A stretch of DNA of 64,000 nt from Phocaeicola barnesiae DSM 18169 = JCM 13652 (GCF_000374585.1 NZ_KB894643.1:212773-276772); one strand, 5' to 3'; counted from the stretch's first letter, positions 17,651 through 26,463 are shown. The notes: a model not told the origin generated them from the sequence alone. Program-made: numbers and translations.

Positions 17651-18736
17651 TTATTTGCGGAACGGCGGTTTCACCACCTGGGCCTTCAACCGGCGCCCCC
17701 GGTTATCCAGGTAGATTTCCGTACCAGGCTTGGAGAAATCAACGGCCACATATCCCATTCCGATACCGATTTTGCGGACAGGCGACATGGTTCCGGAAGT
17801 CACATGCCCGATGACCTTTCCTTCCGCATCGGTCAAGGAATAGCCGTGACGCGGGATTCCCCGGTCTATCATCTCGAAACCGACCAGCTTGCGGGTGACT
17901 CCTTCGGCCTTCTGTTTTTCCAGGGCAGCCCGGTTGGTGAAGTTCTTCCCCTCCACGAATTTGGTAATCCATCCCAGTCCGGCCTCCAGCGGCGAAGTCG
18001 TATCGTCGATGTCGTTTCCATACAGGCAGAATCCCATTTCCAGACGGAGGGTATCACGGGCACCCAGACCGACAGGCTTGATACCGAATTCCGCTCCGGC
18101 TTCGAAAATGGCGTCCCATATCTTCAAGGCATCCTGCGGATAGAAATACAATTCGAAACCACCCGCACCTGTATACCCCGTATTCGAAATGATGACCTCC
18201 GGAATACCGGCAAATTCACCTACCTGGAAAGCATAATAAGGTATCTCGGAAAGGTTGACCGGAGTCAGCTTCTGCAAGGTAGCCAGGGCTTTCGGTCCCT
18301 GAACGGCCAGCTGACCGATATGGTCGGAAGAATTTTCCAGTTCGGCGCCTACCTGATTGTGGGCAACACACCAATTCCAGTCCTTTTCGATGTTGGCGGC
18401 ATTCACCACCAGCATGTATTTGTCCTGTCCGTAATCATAGACCAGCAAATCGTCAACGATACCGCCCGTTTCATTCGGGAAACAGGTATACTGTACTTTA
18501 CCGGGCACCAGCACGGCCGCGTTGTTGGAAGTCACCTGCTGGATGAATTCGAGGGCATGGGGACCTTTTACCCAGAATTCTCCCATGTGGGAGACATCGA
18601 AGACACCGACCGCATGGCACACCGTCAGGTGTTCATCCAGGATACCGGAGTATTCTATCGGCATGTTATAGCCGGCAAATTCATGCATTTTGGCACCGAG
18701 AGCGATATGTTTCTCGGTAAAGGGGGTTGTTTTCAT
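17651..18736 (-). CDS. gcvT: Glycine cleavage system T protein (aminomethyltransferase)
   Basis: Transfers the methylene group from the aminomethyl-lipoyl H protein to tetrahydrofolate and releases ammonia. 361 residues, full length for the family. Typical stretches: [16 protein letters not shown] with the following [12 protein letters not shown], then [24 protein letters not shown] and the C-terminal [20 protein letters not shown]. The other gcv genes are not in the window. No glycine riboswitch was recognised in the 248 bases upstream, which instead hold a long hairpin. Confidence 0.95.
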   Translation of the reverse strand: MKTTPFTEKHIALGAKMHEFAGYNMPIEYSGILDEHLTVCHAVGVFDVSHMGEFWVKGPHALEFIQQVTSNNAAVLVPGKVQYTCFPNETGGIVDDLLVYDYGQDKYMLVVNAANIEKDWNWCVAHNQVGAELENSSDHIGQLAVQGPKALATLQKLTPVNLSEIPYYAFQVGEFAGIPEVIISNTGYTGAGGFELYFYPQDALKIWDAIFEAGAEFGIKPVGLGARDTLRLEMGFCLYGNDIDDTTSPLEAGLGWITKFVEGKNFTNRAALEKQKAEGVTRKLVGFEMIDRGIPRHGYSLTDAEGKVIGHVTSGTMSPVRKIGIGMGYVAVDFSKPGTEIYLDNRGRRLKAQVVKPPFRK

Positions 18737-18817
18737 ACTTATCAGGTTTAAAGTTCATTTTTCATGATTGCTTTTTTCTTTTGATGTCAAAAAGGAAAAG
18801 CTGACAAAGAAAAAACA

Positions 18818-18908
18818 CCGACTTCCGTTTTGAGGCGGCTGCAAAGCGTCCTCCGGCGGAAGCGCAGGATGCCGTTTCTCCGCTGTCTCGCCTCAAAACC
18901 AAGGTCGG
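18818..18908. repeat. Long imperfect inverted repeat with nested hairpin (MITE-like or structured RNA)
   Basis: Arms 18818-18837 and 18889-18908 match at 17 of 20 positions (core TTTTGAGGCG against CGCCTCAAAA). The 51 bases between them hold a second stem, GCGTCCT with AGGATGC. It lies between pepT and gcvT, both on the minus strand, and codes for no protein. Confidence 0.7.
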
Positions 18909-18984
18909 AATATAATTGATAGCCTTATTACCAATAGCTAGGTTTCCAACTTTTAATTTTTAATTTTTAACTTTTAACTAAAAC

Positions 18985-20214
18985 TCAGCAATACCGTTTG
19001 GCGGTCAACTGGGCGATTTTCACCACTACCATCATGGCCTTTTCGATGGAAGGTATCGGAACGAACTCATAGCGTCCGTGGAAGTTCAGTCCGCCGGCAA
19101 AGATGTTCGGACAAGGCAGCCCCTTAAACGACAACTGGGCACCGTCCGTACCGCCACGGATAGCCTTCACCTTCGGTTCTACCCCGGCTTCCTGCATGGC
19201 GGCAAACGCGATGTCGATGATGTGCATCAACGGTTCCACCTGCTGGCGCATGTTGTAATACTGGTCTTTCAATTCTACGGTCACGATGGCTTCGCCGTAC
19301 TTTTCGTTCATCTGCTCGGCGCATGACAGCATCAGCTGCTTGCGTTCCTCGAATTTCTGGCGGTCGTGGTCACGGATGATGTAAGACAATTGTGTCTGCT
19401 CCACTTCACCTTCCATACCGATGAGGTGGAAGAAACCTTCGTATCCTTCGGTAGTGGCCGGAGTTTCGTCGGCCGGAAGCAGGCGGGCATATTCATTGGC
19501 CACCAGCAAGGAATTGATCATCTTGTTTTTGGCATATCCCGGATGTACATTGCGTCCTTTCACATGCACCTTGGCCGAAGCTGCGTTGAAGTTCTCGAAC
19601 TCCAGTTCACCCACTTCACCACCGTCCATGGTATAGGCCCACTTGGCACCGAACTGTTCTACGTTGAACTTATGGGCACCCAGACCGATTTCTTCATCCG
19701 GATTGAAACCGATACGGATTCTTCCGTGCGGAATCTCGGGATGCGCTTTCAGGTAGGCCACGGCACCGATAATTTCGGCGATACCCGCCTTGTCATCGGC
19801 TCCCAGCAGGGTATGTCCGTCCGTTACAATCAGATCCTCGCCTACGTGGTCCAGCAATTCCGGGAACTGTTTCGGAGAAAGGACAATCCCTTCTTCGGCA
19901 CACAACGGAATGTCCTTCCCGTCGTATTTCTCAACAATCCGCGGCTTCACATTCTCACCGCTCATGTCCGGACTGGTATCCATGTGGGCTATGAAACCGA
20001 TGGTAGGTACTTCCCACTCTACATTGGAAGGCAAGGTGGCAAACAGATAGCCGTGTTCGTCCAGGGTTATCTCTTCCAGCCCCAAAGCCTCCAGTTCCGT
20101 TTTCAGATATTGTGCAAACACCATCTGTTTGGGCGTACTCGGAGTAACCTCTGTCGACTCGTCAGATTGTGTATCAAAACTCACATACTTTAAAAAGCGT
20201 TCAATTACTGTCAT
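18985..20214 (-). CDS. pepT: Peptidase T (tripeptidase)
   Basis: A cytoplasmic zinc aminopeptidase of the M20 family that removes the N-terminal residue of tripeptides. 409 residues, full length. Metal and active-site motifs: [11 protein letters not shown] (first metal histidine and catalytic aspartate), [13 protein letters not shown] (bridging aspartate), [13 protein letters not shown] (catalytic and metal glutamates) and [13 protein letters not shown] near the C-terminus. It precedes gcvT in the same direction, but 248 bases and a hairpin lie between, so it is probably a separate unit. Confidence 0.96.
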   Translation of the reverse strand: MTVIERFLKYVSFDTQSDESTEVTPSTPKQMVFAQYLKTELEALGLEEITLDEHGYLFATLPSNVEWEVPTIGFIAHMDTSPDMSGENVKPRIVEKYDGKDIPLCAEEGIVLSPKQFPELLDHVGEDLIVTDGHTLLGADDKAGIAEIIGAVAYLKAHPEIPHGRIRIGFNPDEEIGLGAHKFNVEQFGAKWAYTMDGGEVGELEFENFNAASAKVHVKGRNVHPGYAKNKMINSLLVANEYARLLPADETPATTEGYEGFFHLIGMEGEVEQTQLSYIIRDHDRQKFEERKQLMLSCAEQMNEKYGEAIVTVELKDQYYNMRQQVEPLMHIIDIAFAAMQEAGVEPKVKAIRGGTDGAQLSFKGLPCPNIFAGGLNFHGRYEFVPIPSIEKAMMVVVKIAQLTAKRYC

Positions 20215-20315
20215 AATCCTCTTTCTGAATTTAATGATTTCTTACATGTAAAAGTAGCAAAAGGGTTACAAACAGCCAAACAGATTATCATTTTTTCGTA
20301 TAACAAAAGGTTGAT

Positions 20316-20621
20316 TTACGTTCCCGCCTCGCCAGCCCGGATATAATCCTTGAGGGCCTCCACATATTCCTCGAAGGCTTCCTGCCCCCGGGAGGTGATG
20401 CGAAAGGTTGTCCGTTGGTTCCGCCCGGCATTGACACGCTTCATGGTGATATACCCTGCCGTCAGCAACTTATCCAACTGCACGGACAGGTTGCCCGCAG
20501 TCGATGCCGTCTTCTCTTTCAAGTACACGAAATCGGCTTCCGCCACCGACATGAGGATGGACATCACGGCCAACCTCAACTGGGAGTGCAACAACGGATT
20601 CAGCGGACGGAACATAGGCAT
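20316..20621 (-). CDS. Small winged-helix transcriptional regulator
   Basis: A 101-residue DNA-binding protein of the HTH_34/MarR-like winged-helix group. LAVMSILMSVAEADFVYLKE starts the fold, STAGNLSVQLDKLLTAGYI is the recognition region, and NQRTTFRITSRGQEAFEEY the wing and C-terminal helix. It lies 15 bases after the stop of the membrane protein gene. Such regulators are often paired with a membrane protein of the same operon and probably control it; the signal is unknown. Confidence 0.85.
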   Translation of the reverse strand: MPMFRPLNPLLHSQLRLAVMSILMSVAEADFVYLKEKTASTAGNLSVQLDKLLTAGYITMKRVNAGRNQRTTFRITSRGQEAFEEYVEALKDYIRAGEAGT

Positions 20622-20636
20622 ACACCCTGTTTTTCA

Positions 20637-21254
20637 TCATTTGACCGAAGTAACCGGATTCTTGATGCGATGTCTCACCTGCCACTGCATGGCACACCCG
20701 GCCAACACCAGGCCAATCAGACAAAACAGGATGAAAGAAAGGATTCCATACCCTATTGAACCGTTCATCGAAGTCACATACAGGTAAGCCATGGAACAGC
20801 CTCCTATCAGGCAGGAAGACGCGTAACGCAACTTCAACAGTACCTCCAGTATGATGACAAGTCCGACAAACAAAGAGGCAAGATATATCAGAAACACCAC
20901 GTTGTAATTCCCTTCGTTTGAAAAGAGATAGACTCCCGAGAGCAGAGCCGGAAACAGCCACATATACATCCAAGCCGCATGAAACATCTCATCGAGGAAG
21001 GTCTTGACCCGCTTTTCCCGGTACCGGAGAGCTATCAACCAAGCCGATACCGGCATCAGAAACGTAAACCACATCACTTGGGAATCGGCCAAATACCTCC
21101 TTGCTACCAGCATGCCGATACAAATCAAGACCAAAGCTACCCCCGTCATCCACAAAATATCGCTGTTTTTACAGCTCAAACGGGCACGGTTTTCGGACAT
21201 TATCCGGGTTATCAGTTCCAGACTTTCGTTCTGATTCAGTGTTTTTTCTTCCAT
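20637..21254 (-). CDS. Multi-span inner-membrane protein of unknown function
   Basis: A 205-residue protein with a short charged N-terminal helix (MEEKTLNQNESLELITRIM) and about six membrane segments, beginning with ILWMTGVALVLICIGMLVA and ending with LSFILFCLIGLVLAGCAMQ. I recognise no named family. In this arrangement (membrane protein plus small winged-helix regulator) similar proteins are known in Bacteroidetes without an assigned role. The nearest promoter box is 238 bases upstream. Confidence 0.8.
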   Translation of the reverse strand: MEEKTLNQNESLELITRIMSENRARLSCKNSDILWMTGVALVLICIGMLVARRYLADSQVMWFTFLMPVSAWLIALRYREKRVKTFLDEMFHAAWMYMWLFPALLSGVYLFSNEGNYNVVFLIYLASLFVGLVIILEVLLKLRYASSCLIGGCSMAYLYVTSMNGSIGYGILSFILFCLIGLVLAGCAMQWQVRHRIKNPVTSVK

Positions 21255-21693
21255 AGTACGTCTGCTAAAAGTTTACATCATAAACTCCAAGAAGGAAAAT
21301 AAAAGGAAATTTCTCCTTTGCCCGCCAACATTTCCAAAGGGTACCTGTCCTTCATCCCCCTCTTCGTTTTTTCGGATGAAAGCCTTCCACTCTTCTTTCC
21401 AGCCGCATCCCCGCCATGCGTCTTTCCAAAGAGAAAAATCAGACTTACATCCTGAAAAGCAAGAGGTTATCATCTCCTTTCCAATATGATGCAAATATAA
21501 TAAAAAAGTTTATATCGCAAACTAAAAAGGCAAATCCAATCGTTTCAACTACGACCATTCTGTTCTGAATCTTACAATGAAAAGATAACAGCCTGTTTCT
21601 CAGGGCCAAAACCACACATCGCTAAAATGTGAAAAATCATTAACAAGTGGAGAATATTTTCTCCTCTCCCCTTACGCATGACAAAAAATAATT
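21255..21693. other. Gene-poor stretch between the membrane protein gene and the insertion sequence
   Basis: A minus-strand promoter-like pair (TATATTTG at 21492-21499, TTTG at 21518-21521, 18 bases apart) lies 238 bases before the membrane protein start, so its transcript would have a long leader. A 73-codon frame inside the leader (21273-21494) has no family features. The rest, up to the IS, is A+T-rich and shows nothing I can name. Confidence 0.5.
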
Positions 21694-22778
21694 AATGATT
21701 ATCCGTATATTGTCCGTTAAATTTTAACATTCAGACTGTAAATATACCATGTGAAATATTTTTATATATCGTTGAAATTCAGTATATTTATACCATGAAA
21801 CATTAAAACCTACCATTATGAATCTTCTGAATTTCATGAGTAATTTCGCAGATGAGGAATCCTGTGTGACCTATCTGAAAGAACAACGGGAACGCCGCGG
21901 AGTCGTATGCAAGCATTGCGGTTGCACCGAACACCGTTGGGATGCTCACAAACGTTGTTTCGAGTGTCGGAACTGCCACAGCCGTCAGTCCTTACGTTCA
22001 GGTACTGTCATGCAGAACAGCAAACTTCCGTTCCGCTACTGGATTGCCACCATGTTCCTGCTGATTAGCACCAAGAAATCCTTTTCCACAGAGGAAATCC
22101 GTCGTCAGCTGGGGCATAAACGATACCAGCCTGTCTGGGAGATGGTCTGCAAGCTTCGTGACGTCATGGGTAAACGTGACGCACAGTACTCCCTGGACGG
22201 ACAGGTCGAGCTTGACGACGGCTTCTTTACCACGGAACGTCCCGAAGAGGAGAAGGATACCCCCTTAAAAAGGGGACGTGGCAGTCAGAAGAAGTCCAAA
22301 GTGGTGGTCATGGTGGAAAGTGCCCCTTCGCAGAGACATCCCAGGAAAGGAAAGCCTTCCAAAGTGGTAGGACATCTGAAGATGCAGGTCATTCCAGACC
22401 TGAAAACACAGACAGTTACCGATGTTGCGAAGAAACACCTTGAACCGTCCGTCGAACTGACCACTGATGATTCCACCTCCTACCATAAGCTCGGAGAACA
22501 TGTACAGAAACACCAGACGGTGATTTCGGACAAGAAGAACGTGGAGAAGATACTGCCGTGGGTACATATCGCCATCAGCAATGCCAAGAGATTGCTTCTG
22601 GATATGCACCACAGGATCAAGCATGAGTATCTACAGTATTACCTCAACGAATTCTGCTACAAGTTCAACAGAAGGTATTTCGGAGAGAAGCTCTTCGACA
22701 GGGTCGTCTTGGCTGCCATCAGCTACAACACCGATTTCAAGTCAAGAACATACAGACGGACAACATGCGGATAATCAT
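21694..22778 (+). mobile_element. IS1595-family insertion sequence, apparently complete
   Basis: About 1085 bases. The left end (ATGATTATCCGTATATTGTC at 21695-21714, then CG) and the right end match as inverted repeats at 20 of 22 positions. The right copy reads CGGACAACATGCGGATAATC from 22757, then AT. The octamer AAATAATT stands immediately outside both ends (21686-21693 and 22779-22786), which fits the 8-base target duplication of IS1595 elements, although the area is A+T-rich and the left boundary may be one base off. It holds one transposase gene whose stop overlaps the right end. Confidence 0.85.
21818..22774 (+). CDS. IS1595-family (ISXO2-like) transposase
   Basis: 318 residues. N-terminal zinc ribbon (CKHCGCTEH and CFECRNCHS, residues about 31-55), a helical linker (STEEIRRQLGHKRYQPVWEM), then the ISXO2-like DDE domain: first acid in QVELDDGFFT, second in LTTDDSTSYHKL, and the C-terminal HIAISNAKRLLLDMHHRI with the asparagine and histidines usual in this family. 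A lysine-rich insertion lies after the first acid. The gene looks intact and is enclosed by matching inverted repeats, so the element could be active. Confidence 0.93.
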   Translation: MNLLNFMSNFADEESCVTYLKEQRERRGVVCKHCGCTEHRWDAHKRCFECRNCHSRQSLRSGTVMQNSKLPFRYWIATMFLLISTKKSFSTEEIRRQLGHKRYQPVWEMVCKLRDVMGKRDAQYSLDGQVELDDGFFTTERPEEEKDTPLKRGRGSQKKSKVVVMVESAPSQRHPRKGKPSKVVGHLKMQVIPDLKTQTVTDVAKKHLEPSVELTTDDSTSYHKLGEHVQKHQTVISDKKNVEKILPWVHIAISNAKRLLLDMHHRIKHEYLQYYLNEFCYKFNRRYFGEKLFDRVVLAAISYNTDFKSRTYRRTTCG

Positions 22779-23237
22779 AAATAATTTTTATTTTTAACAT
22801 ATTTCCACTCGTAAACGACACCTGATTTTTGGTATTATAGATAACATCCCTTATCTTTGTAATACAAAATTTTTTCCGACGGTTTTAAAAACAGCCGGAA
22901 CAGATTAAAAAATACAGAACGTACCCCCCCCCCGCAAAAAACCTGAACACATGAGCGTTAACCGAACAACTGAACTGACTGACCGACTAAACCCGAAACG
23001 AAACATGCACTTCATACCGCCGAAGTTCTGACCCCTCTTCCGGCTGTTCCAACTGTACGCCCTGGCAGAAACCCGCACCTTCCACGGCCGGCAGCGAGCG
23101 ACATTTCCGGAAAAACATACCCAAGCAACTGGTTTTTAACACTCCAAACAGGAGTAAAGAACGGAAATCTTGAGGGACAACAGAAAAACTTTCGTACCTT
23201 TGCAGACGTTTTTAAGGAGATGAATCCTTAACCCATT
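22779..23237. other. Intergenic region with two promoters and a C10 tract
   Basis: About 450 bases without a clear gene. A good promoter (TTTTG 22827-22831, TATCTTTG 22852-22859, 20 bases apart) has no gene for 370 bases after it. A run of ten C lies at 22924-22933. A 26-codon frame (22951-23031) follows but has no support. A second promoter box TACCTTTG (23195-23202) serves the barrel-protein gene. Confidence 0.55.
23195..23202 (+). promoter_or_regulatory. -7 box of the BamA-like gene
   Basis: TACCTTTG, 35 bases before the start codon. A weak TTG (23170-23172) stands 22 bases upstream. Confidence 0.6.
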
Positions 23238-24461
23238 ATGAAACAGACATTCATGAGAAAAATTATTTTATCATTCCTCATGTGTTTAACCGTGCTGGCC
23301 GGTTTCTCACAGACTGACAAGACAACACTTGATACGGCTTCTGTCGCCGAACGCCCGCTCACCAAGAAAGAGCTTCACAAGCAGAAAGTTGCCAAGCGTA
23401 ATTTTCACTACAACATCCTGGGAGGCCCCAGCTATTCGCCGGACTTCGGCGTACTGATAGGCGGTAGTGCCCTGATGACTTTCCGGATGGACCCGAAGGA
23501 CACCACCATGATGCGTTCGGTAGTACCGGCTTCCATGGCTTTCATGTTTTCGGGAGGGCTGAACGTGGTAGTGAAACCTCAGCTGTTCTTCAGAAACGAC
23601 AAGTTCCGTATCTTCGGACAATTCACTTACAAGAACACCCAAGAGAACTATTACGGCGTAGGCTATGAGACCAACAAGGACTATGTGCGGAGCGAAACGA
23701 CCAGCCAGTACCAATACAGCGGCATACAGGTCAATCCCTGGTTCCTGTTCCGTCTGGGTGAAAGCAACTTCTTCTTAGGCCCCCAAGTAGACTTGAACTA
23801 CGACAAGATGAAAGACGTGGCCGAAGGGATTACCAAAGACCCTTACTACATCGCCGCCGGAGGAACAGAAAACGGCTACAGCAACTTCAGTTCCGGAGTG
23901 GGATTCCTGCTGAGCTACGACACCCGGGACATTCCGGCCAACCCGTACAAGGGGCTTTACCTGGATTTCCGCGGGCTGATGTACCAGAAATGGCTGGGCG
24001 GTGACAACAACTTCTACAGACTGGAACTGGACTACCGCCAATTCAAGACCGTAGGGAAACGGAAAGTCCTCGCCTGGACCATCCAGAGCAAGAATGTATT
24101 CGGAGACAACATCCCGTTGAACAAATACGTCCTGAGCGGAACACCGTTCGACCTGCGCGGCTATTACATGGGACAATACCGCGACAAGACCTCGCACATG
24201 GCCCTGGTGGAATACCGGCAGATGTTCAACAACAGCCGTGACACGTGGTTCAAACGGGTTATCTCTCACCTGGGCTACGTAGCATGGGGAGGCGTGGGAT
24301 TCATGGGTCCCGACCCGGTACACATCGAAGGTGTATTGCCGAATGCCGGTCTCGGTCTGCGCATCGAAGTACAACCCCGTATGAACGTCCGCCTGGACTT
24401 CGGCCGGAATTTCATCAACAAGCAGAACCTGTTCTACCTGAATATGACAGAGGCTTTCTGA
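23238..24461 (+). CDS. BamA/TamA-family outer-membrane beta-barrel protein
   Basis: 407 residues: signal peptide (ILSFLMCLTVLAGFSQ), a short charged linker, then a 16-strand-type barrel ending in FINKQNLFYLNMTEAF. The motif FDLRGYYMGQYRDKT in the C-terminal third corresponds to the conserved RGF region of the BamA/D15 surface-antigen family. No POTRA domains are present, so it is a barrel-only relative like several in Bacteroidetes. It is probably not the essential assembly factor itself; its cargo is unknown. A terminator follows. Confidence 0.85.
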   Translation: MKQTFMRKIILSFLMCLTVLAGFSQTDKTTLDTASVAERPLTKKELHKQKVAKRNFHYNILGGPSYSPDFGVLIGGSALMTFRMDPKDTTMMRSVVPASMAFMFSGGLNVVVKPQLFFRNDKFRIFGQFTYKNTQENYYGVGYETNKDYVRSETTSQYQYSGIQVNPWFLFRLGESNFFLGPQVDLNYDKMKDVAEGITKDPYYIAAGGTENGYSNFSSGVGFLLSYDTRDIPANPYKGLYLDFRGLMYQKWLGGDNNFYRLELDYRQFKTVGKRKVLAWTIQSKNVFGDNIPLNKYVLSGTPFDLRGYYMGQYRDKTSHMALVEYRQMFNNSRDTWFKRVISHLGYVAWGGVGFMGPDPVHIEGVLPNAGLGLRIEVQPRMNVRLDFGRNFINKQNLFYLNMTEAF

Positions 24462-24498
24462 TACACCGACCAGAAAGCCCCTCCCCAATTTATATCTG

Positions 24499-24541
24499 AA
24501 ATCCTTTGCCCGGACCAACCCAAGCAAAGGATTTTATTTTG
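24499..24541. terminator. Hairpin between convergent genes
   Basis: AAATCCTTTGC (24499-24509) pairs with GCAAAGGATTT (24524-24534), followed by TATTTT. It ends the barrel gene and can also serve the facing PurF-like gene. Confidence 0.75.
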
Positions 24542-24545
24542 CCTA

Positions 24546-25952
24546 TCAGAAACAGCTGGAACCGTCGAAGCAATGGGTGCAGACCTTGCACTTCGGCAGA
24601 CCGATGGCCTCGACCAGTGTCTCCAGGGTATTGAACTTCAACGAAGTCAGACCGAACTGCTTGCGGATACGTTCCACCAGTTCCTTGTATTCCGGAGAAT
24701 CAGTCGTAGCGTATTTATCCAGCTTGGCGTTCGCGTCGCCTTCTATCTCCTGGATGATGCGGCGGGTGATGAGTTCCATATCGCTCTTCGAGGAGGTGAA
24801 ACCGATGAACGGACAACCGTAAATCAGCGGCGGACAAGCGATACGCATGTGTACCTCCTTCACGCCATACTCATAAAGCACCTTCACATTGTCGCGCAAC
24901 TGGGTTCCACGTACGATGGAGTCATCGCAGAACAACAGACGTTTGCCTTCCAGCATGGCCCGGTTCGGAATCAGCTTCATCTTAGCCACCAGCGAGCGCA
25001 TGCTCTGGTCGCTCGGTGTGAAGCTACGGGGCCAGGTCGGTGTATACTTGGCGATGGCACGGTGATAAGGCACCCCTTTCCCCTCGGCATACCCCAATGC
25101 CATTCCTACGCCGGAATCCGGAATACCGCAGGCGCAATCCACTTCCGACTCATCGGTCTGTCCCATCTTGTATCCCGAAGCGAAACGCACCTCTTCCACG
25201 TTCTTGCCTTCGTAACAGGAGGCAGGGAAACCGTAATACACCCACAGGAATGAACAGATCTGCATCTTGTCGTTCGGCTTGCGGAGCTGTTCCAGTCCGT
25301 CGGCACGCATCCGGATGATTTCTCCCGGACCTACGAAACGGTCAATCTTATAGTCCAGGTTCGGGAAGCTGCTCGATTCGCTGGTAGCCGCGTAGGCCCC
25401 GTCCTTCTTACCGATGACAATCGGCGTACGTCCCCACTGGTCGCGCGCCACGATGATGCCGTCTTCGGTCAGAATCAGCATGGAGCAAGAACCTTTAATT
25501 TTCTTGAACACGTGCTCGATACCTTCCACAAAAGTCTTTCCCTGGATAATCAGCAAAGCGATGAGTTCCGTCTGATTGGTCTTCCCCATGCTCATTTCCG
25601 AGAAGTGCATGTTGGCTTCGAGCAGCTCCTGCACCAGTTCCTCCCGGTTGTTGATTTTAGCGACTGTAACAATGGCGAAATGCCCCAAATGAGAATTGAT
25701 CAAGATAGGCTGAGGGTCCGTATCGCTGATGACGCCGATACCGGCCTTTCCTTTGAATTTCTTCAACTCCGGTTCAAACTTGGTCCGGAAATAAGAGCTT
25801 TCCAGGCTGTGAATCGTACGCGCAAAGCCTTCGCCTTCGGCGTATGTAGCCATACCGGCACGCTTGGTACCTAAATGAGAATTATAGTCTGTCCCGTAAA
25901 ATAAATCGGTCACACATTCAGTCTGAGAGACTGTTCCGAAAAATCCTCCCAT
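24546..25952 (-). CDS. Amidophosphoribosyltransferase-like protein lacking the catalytic cysteine (PurF paralogue)
   Basis: 468 residues with the two-domain PurF layout. The PRPP-binding motif LLFCDDSIVRGTQL is intact, and a cysteine cluster ends the protein (CKVCTHCFDGSSCF), as in Fe-S-bearing PurF enzymes. The N-terminus reads MGGFFG where active PurF has Cys directly after Met (MCGI), and an in-frame stop just upstream excludes a longer start. The segment NSHLGHFAIVTV stands where HNGNL-type residues form the glutaminase oxyanion hole. Glutamine hydrolysis is therefore probably lost; ammonia-dependent synthesis or a regulatory role is inferred. Not a safe annotation as the housekeeping purF. 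Confidence 0.85.
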   Translation of the reverse strand: MGGFFGTVSQTECVTDLFYGTDYNSHLGTKRAGMATYAEGEGFARTIHSLESSYFRTKFEPELKKFKGKAGIGVISDTDPQPILINSHLGHFAIVTVAKINNREELVQELLEANMHFSEMSMGKTNQTELIALLIIQGKTFVEGIEHVFKKIKGSCSMLILTEDGIIVARDQWGRTPIVIGKKDGAYAATSESSSFPNLDYKIDRFVGPGEIIRMRADGLEQLRKPNDKMQICSFLWVYYGFPASCYEGKNVEEVRFASGYKMGQTDESEVDCACGIPDSGVGMALGYAEGKGVPYHRAIAKYTPTWPRSFTPSDQSMRSLVAKMKLIPNRAMLEGKRLLFCDDSIVRGTQLRDNVKVLYEYGVKEVHMRIACPPLIYGCPFIGFTSSKSDMELITRRIIQEIEGDANAKLDKYATTDSPEYKELVERIRKQFGLTSLKFNTLETLVEAIGLPKCKVCTHCFDGSSCF

Positions 25953-25988
25953 AGTGTTTGTTTAGTAGTTCAAAATTGAAAATTTTTG

Positions 25989-25996
25989 CAAAAGTA
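25989..25996 (-). promoter_or_regulatory. -7 box of the PurF-like gene
   Basis: Minus-strand TACTTTTG, 36 bases before the start codon; no clear -33 box. Confidence 0.55.
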
Positions 25997-26035
25997 CGAA
26001 AATGGAAGAATATACGCAAACACGGAGCGTTAAGA

Positions 26036-26072
26036 CAAAAAAAAAGGAAATCTCTTTTCGAAGACTTCCTTT
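26036..26072 (-). terminator. Terminator of the stable-RNA cluster
   Basis: On the minus strand AAAGGAAG-TCTT pairs with AGAT-TTCCTTT and is followed by a long T run. It begins directly after the last tRNA. Confidence 0.75.
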
Positions 26073-26076
26073 GCTG

Positions 26077-26150
26077 AGCCTCTTGTCGGATTCGAACCAA
26101 CGACCCCGAGATTACAAATCACGTGCTCTGGCCAACTGAGCTAAAGAGGC
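26077..26150 (-). tRNA. tRNA-Thr(TGT), copy 2
   Basis: 74 bases fold as a cloverleaf: acceptor GCCTCTT with AAGAGGC, D arm GCTC...GAGC, anticodon loop TTTGTAA (anticodon TGT, reads ACA), T arm with GGTTCGAATCC. The 3' CCA is not encoded. The anticodon stem has one T-T mismatch. Identical to the copy at 26207-26280 in every base. Confidence 0.93.
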
Positions 26151-26206
26151 AAACGAGTAAGCAGTTTTTCTGAATCCACAGACGCTTACTCCCGTCTGTT
26201 TCTTCG

Positions 26207-26280
26207 AGCCTCTTGTCGGATTCGAACCAACGACCCCGAGATTACAAATCACGTGCTCTGGCCAACTGAGCTAAAGAGGC
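26207..26280 (-). tRNA. tRNA-Thr(TGT), copy 1
   Basis: Same sequence as the copy 56 bases downstream; anticodon TGT, no encoded CCA. It follows the probable SRP RNA without a clear terminator or promoter between, so one transcript probably yields all three RNAs after processing. Confidence 0.93.
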
Positions 26281-26283
26281 GGG

Positions 26284-26381
26284 TGGGTAAGCTGACCATA
26301 TCGCGCCGCTACAACCAACTACCTTTGCTGCGATCAAGCCCTGGAGGATTCGAAGGGAGCTGGCCGTATGGGACTTACCCG
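26284..26381 (-). ncRNA. ffs: Probable signal recognition particle RNA (small type)
   Basis: About 98 bases on the minus strand fold into one long rod: the end GGGTAAG pairs with CTTACCC, then CCATA with TATGG. The tip contains CCAGG-GCTTGATCGC-AGCAAAGG. The AGG/AGCA pair of single-stranded sides matches the symmetric loop bound by Ffh in known SRP RNAs; the apical loop differs from the usual GGAA tetraloop, as I recall for Bacteroidetes. It lies directly before tRNA-Thr. The ends are estimated from the pairing. Confidence 0.75.
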
Positions 26382-26433
26382 TGTCTTTTGCTTCCGAGAT
26401 ACCAAACTTGCGCTTGTTTCTCGATTGCGGGTG

Positions 26434-26463
26434 CAAAGGTAGACATTTCTTTTGAATCTGCAA
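26434..26463 (-). promoter_or_regulatory. Promoter of the SRP RNA-tRNA cluster
   Basis: Minus-strand TACCTTTG at 26434-26441 with TTG at 26461-26463, 19 bases apart. It predicts a start about 45 bases before the SRP rod, so a 5' leader with its own small hairpin (CGAGA with TCTCG) must be cut off. Confidence 0.7.

Noticed and set aside
18737-18984. Glycine riboswitch upstream of gcvT
   Set aside because: The region holds a long hairpin, but I could not find the two-aptamer conserved core of glycine riboswitches.
26077-26280. Tandem tRNA-Thr as an integration site for a mobile element
   Set aside because: The two copies are complete, share one promoter and terminator, and both flanks are ordinary chromosomal genes with no integrase.
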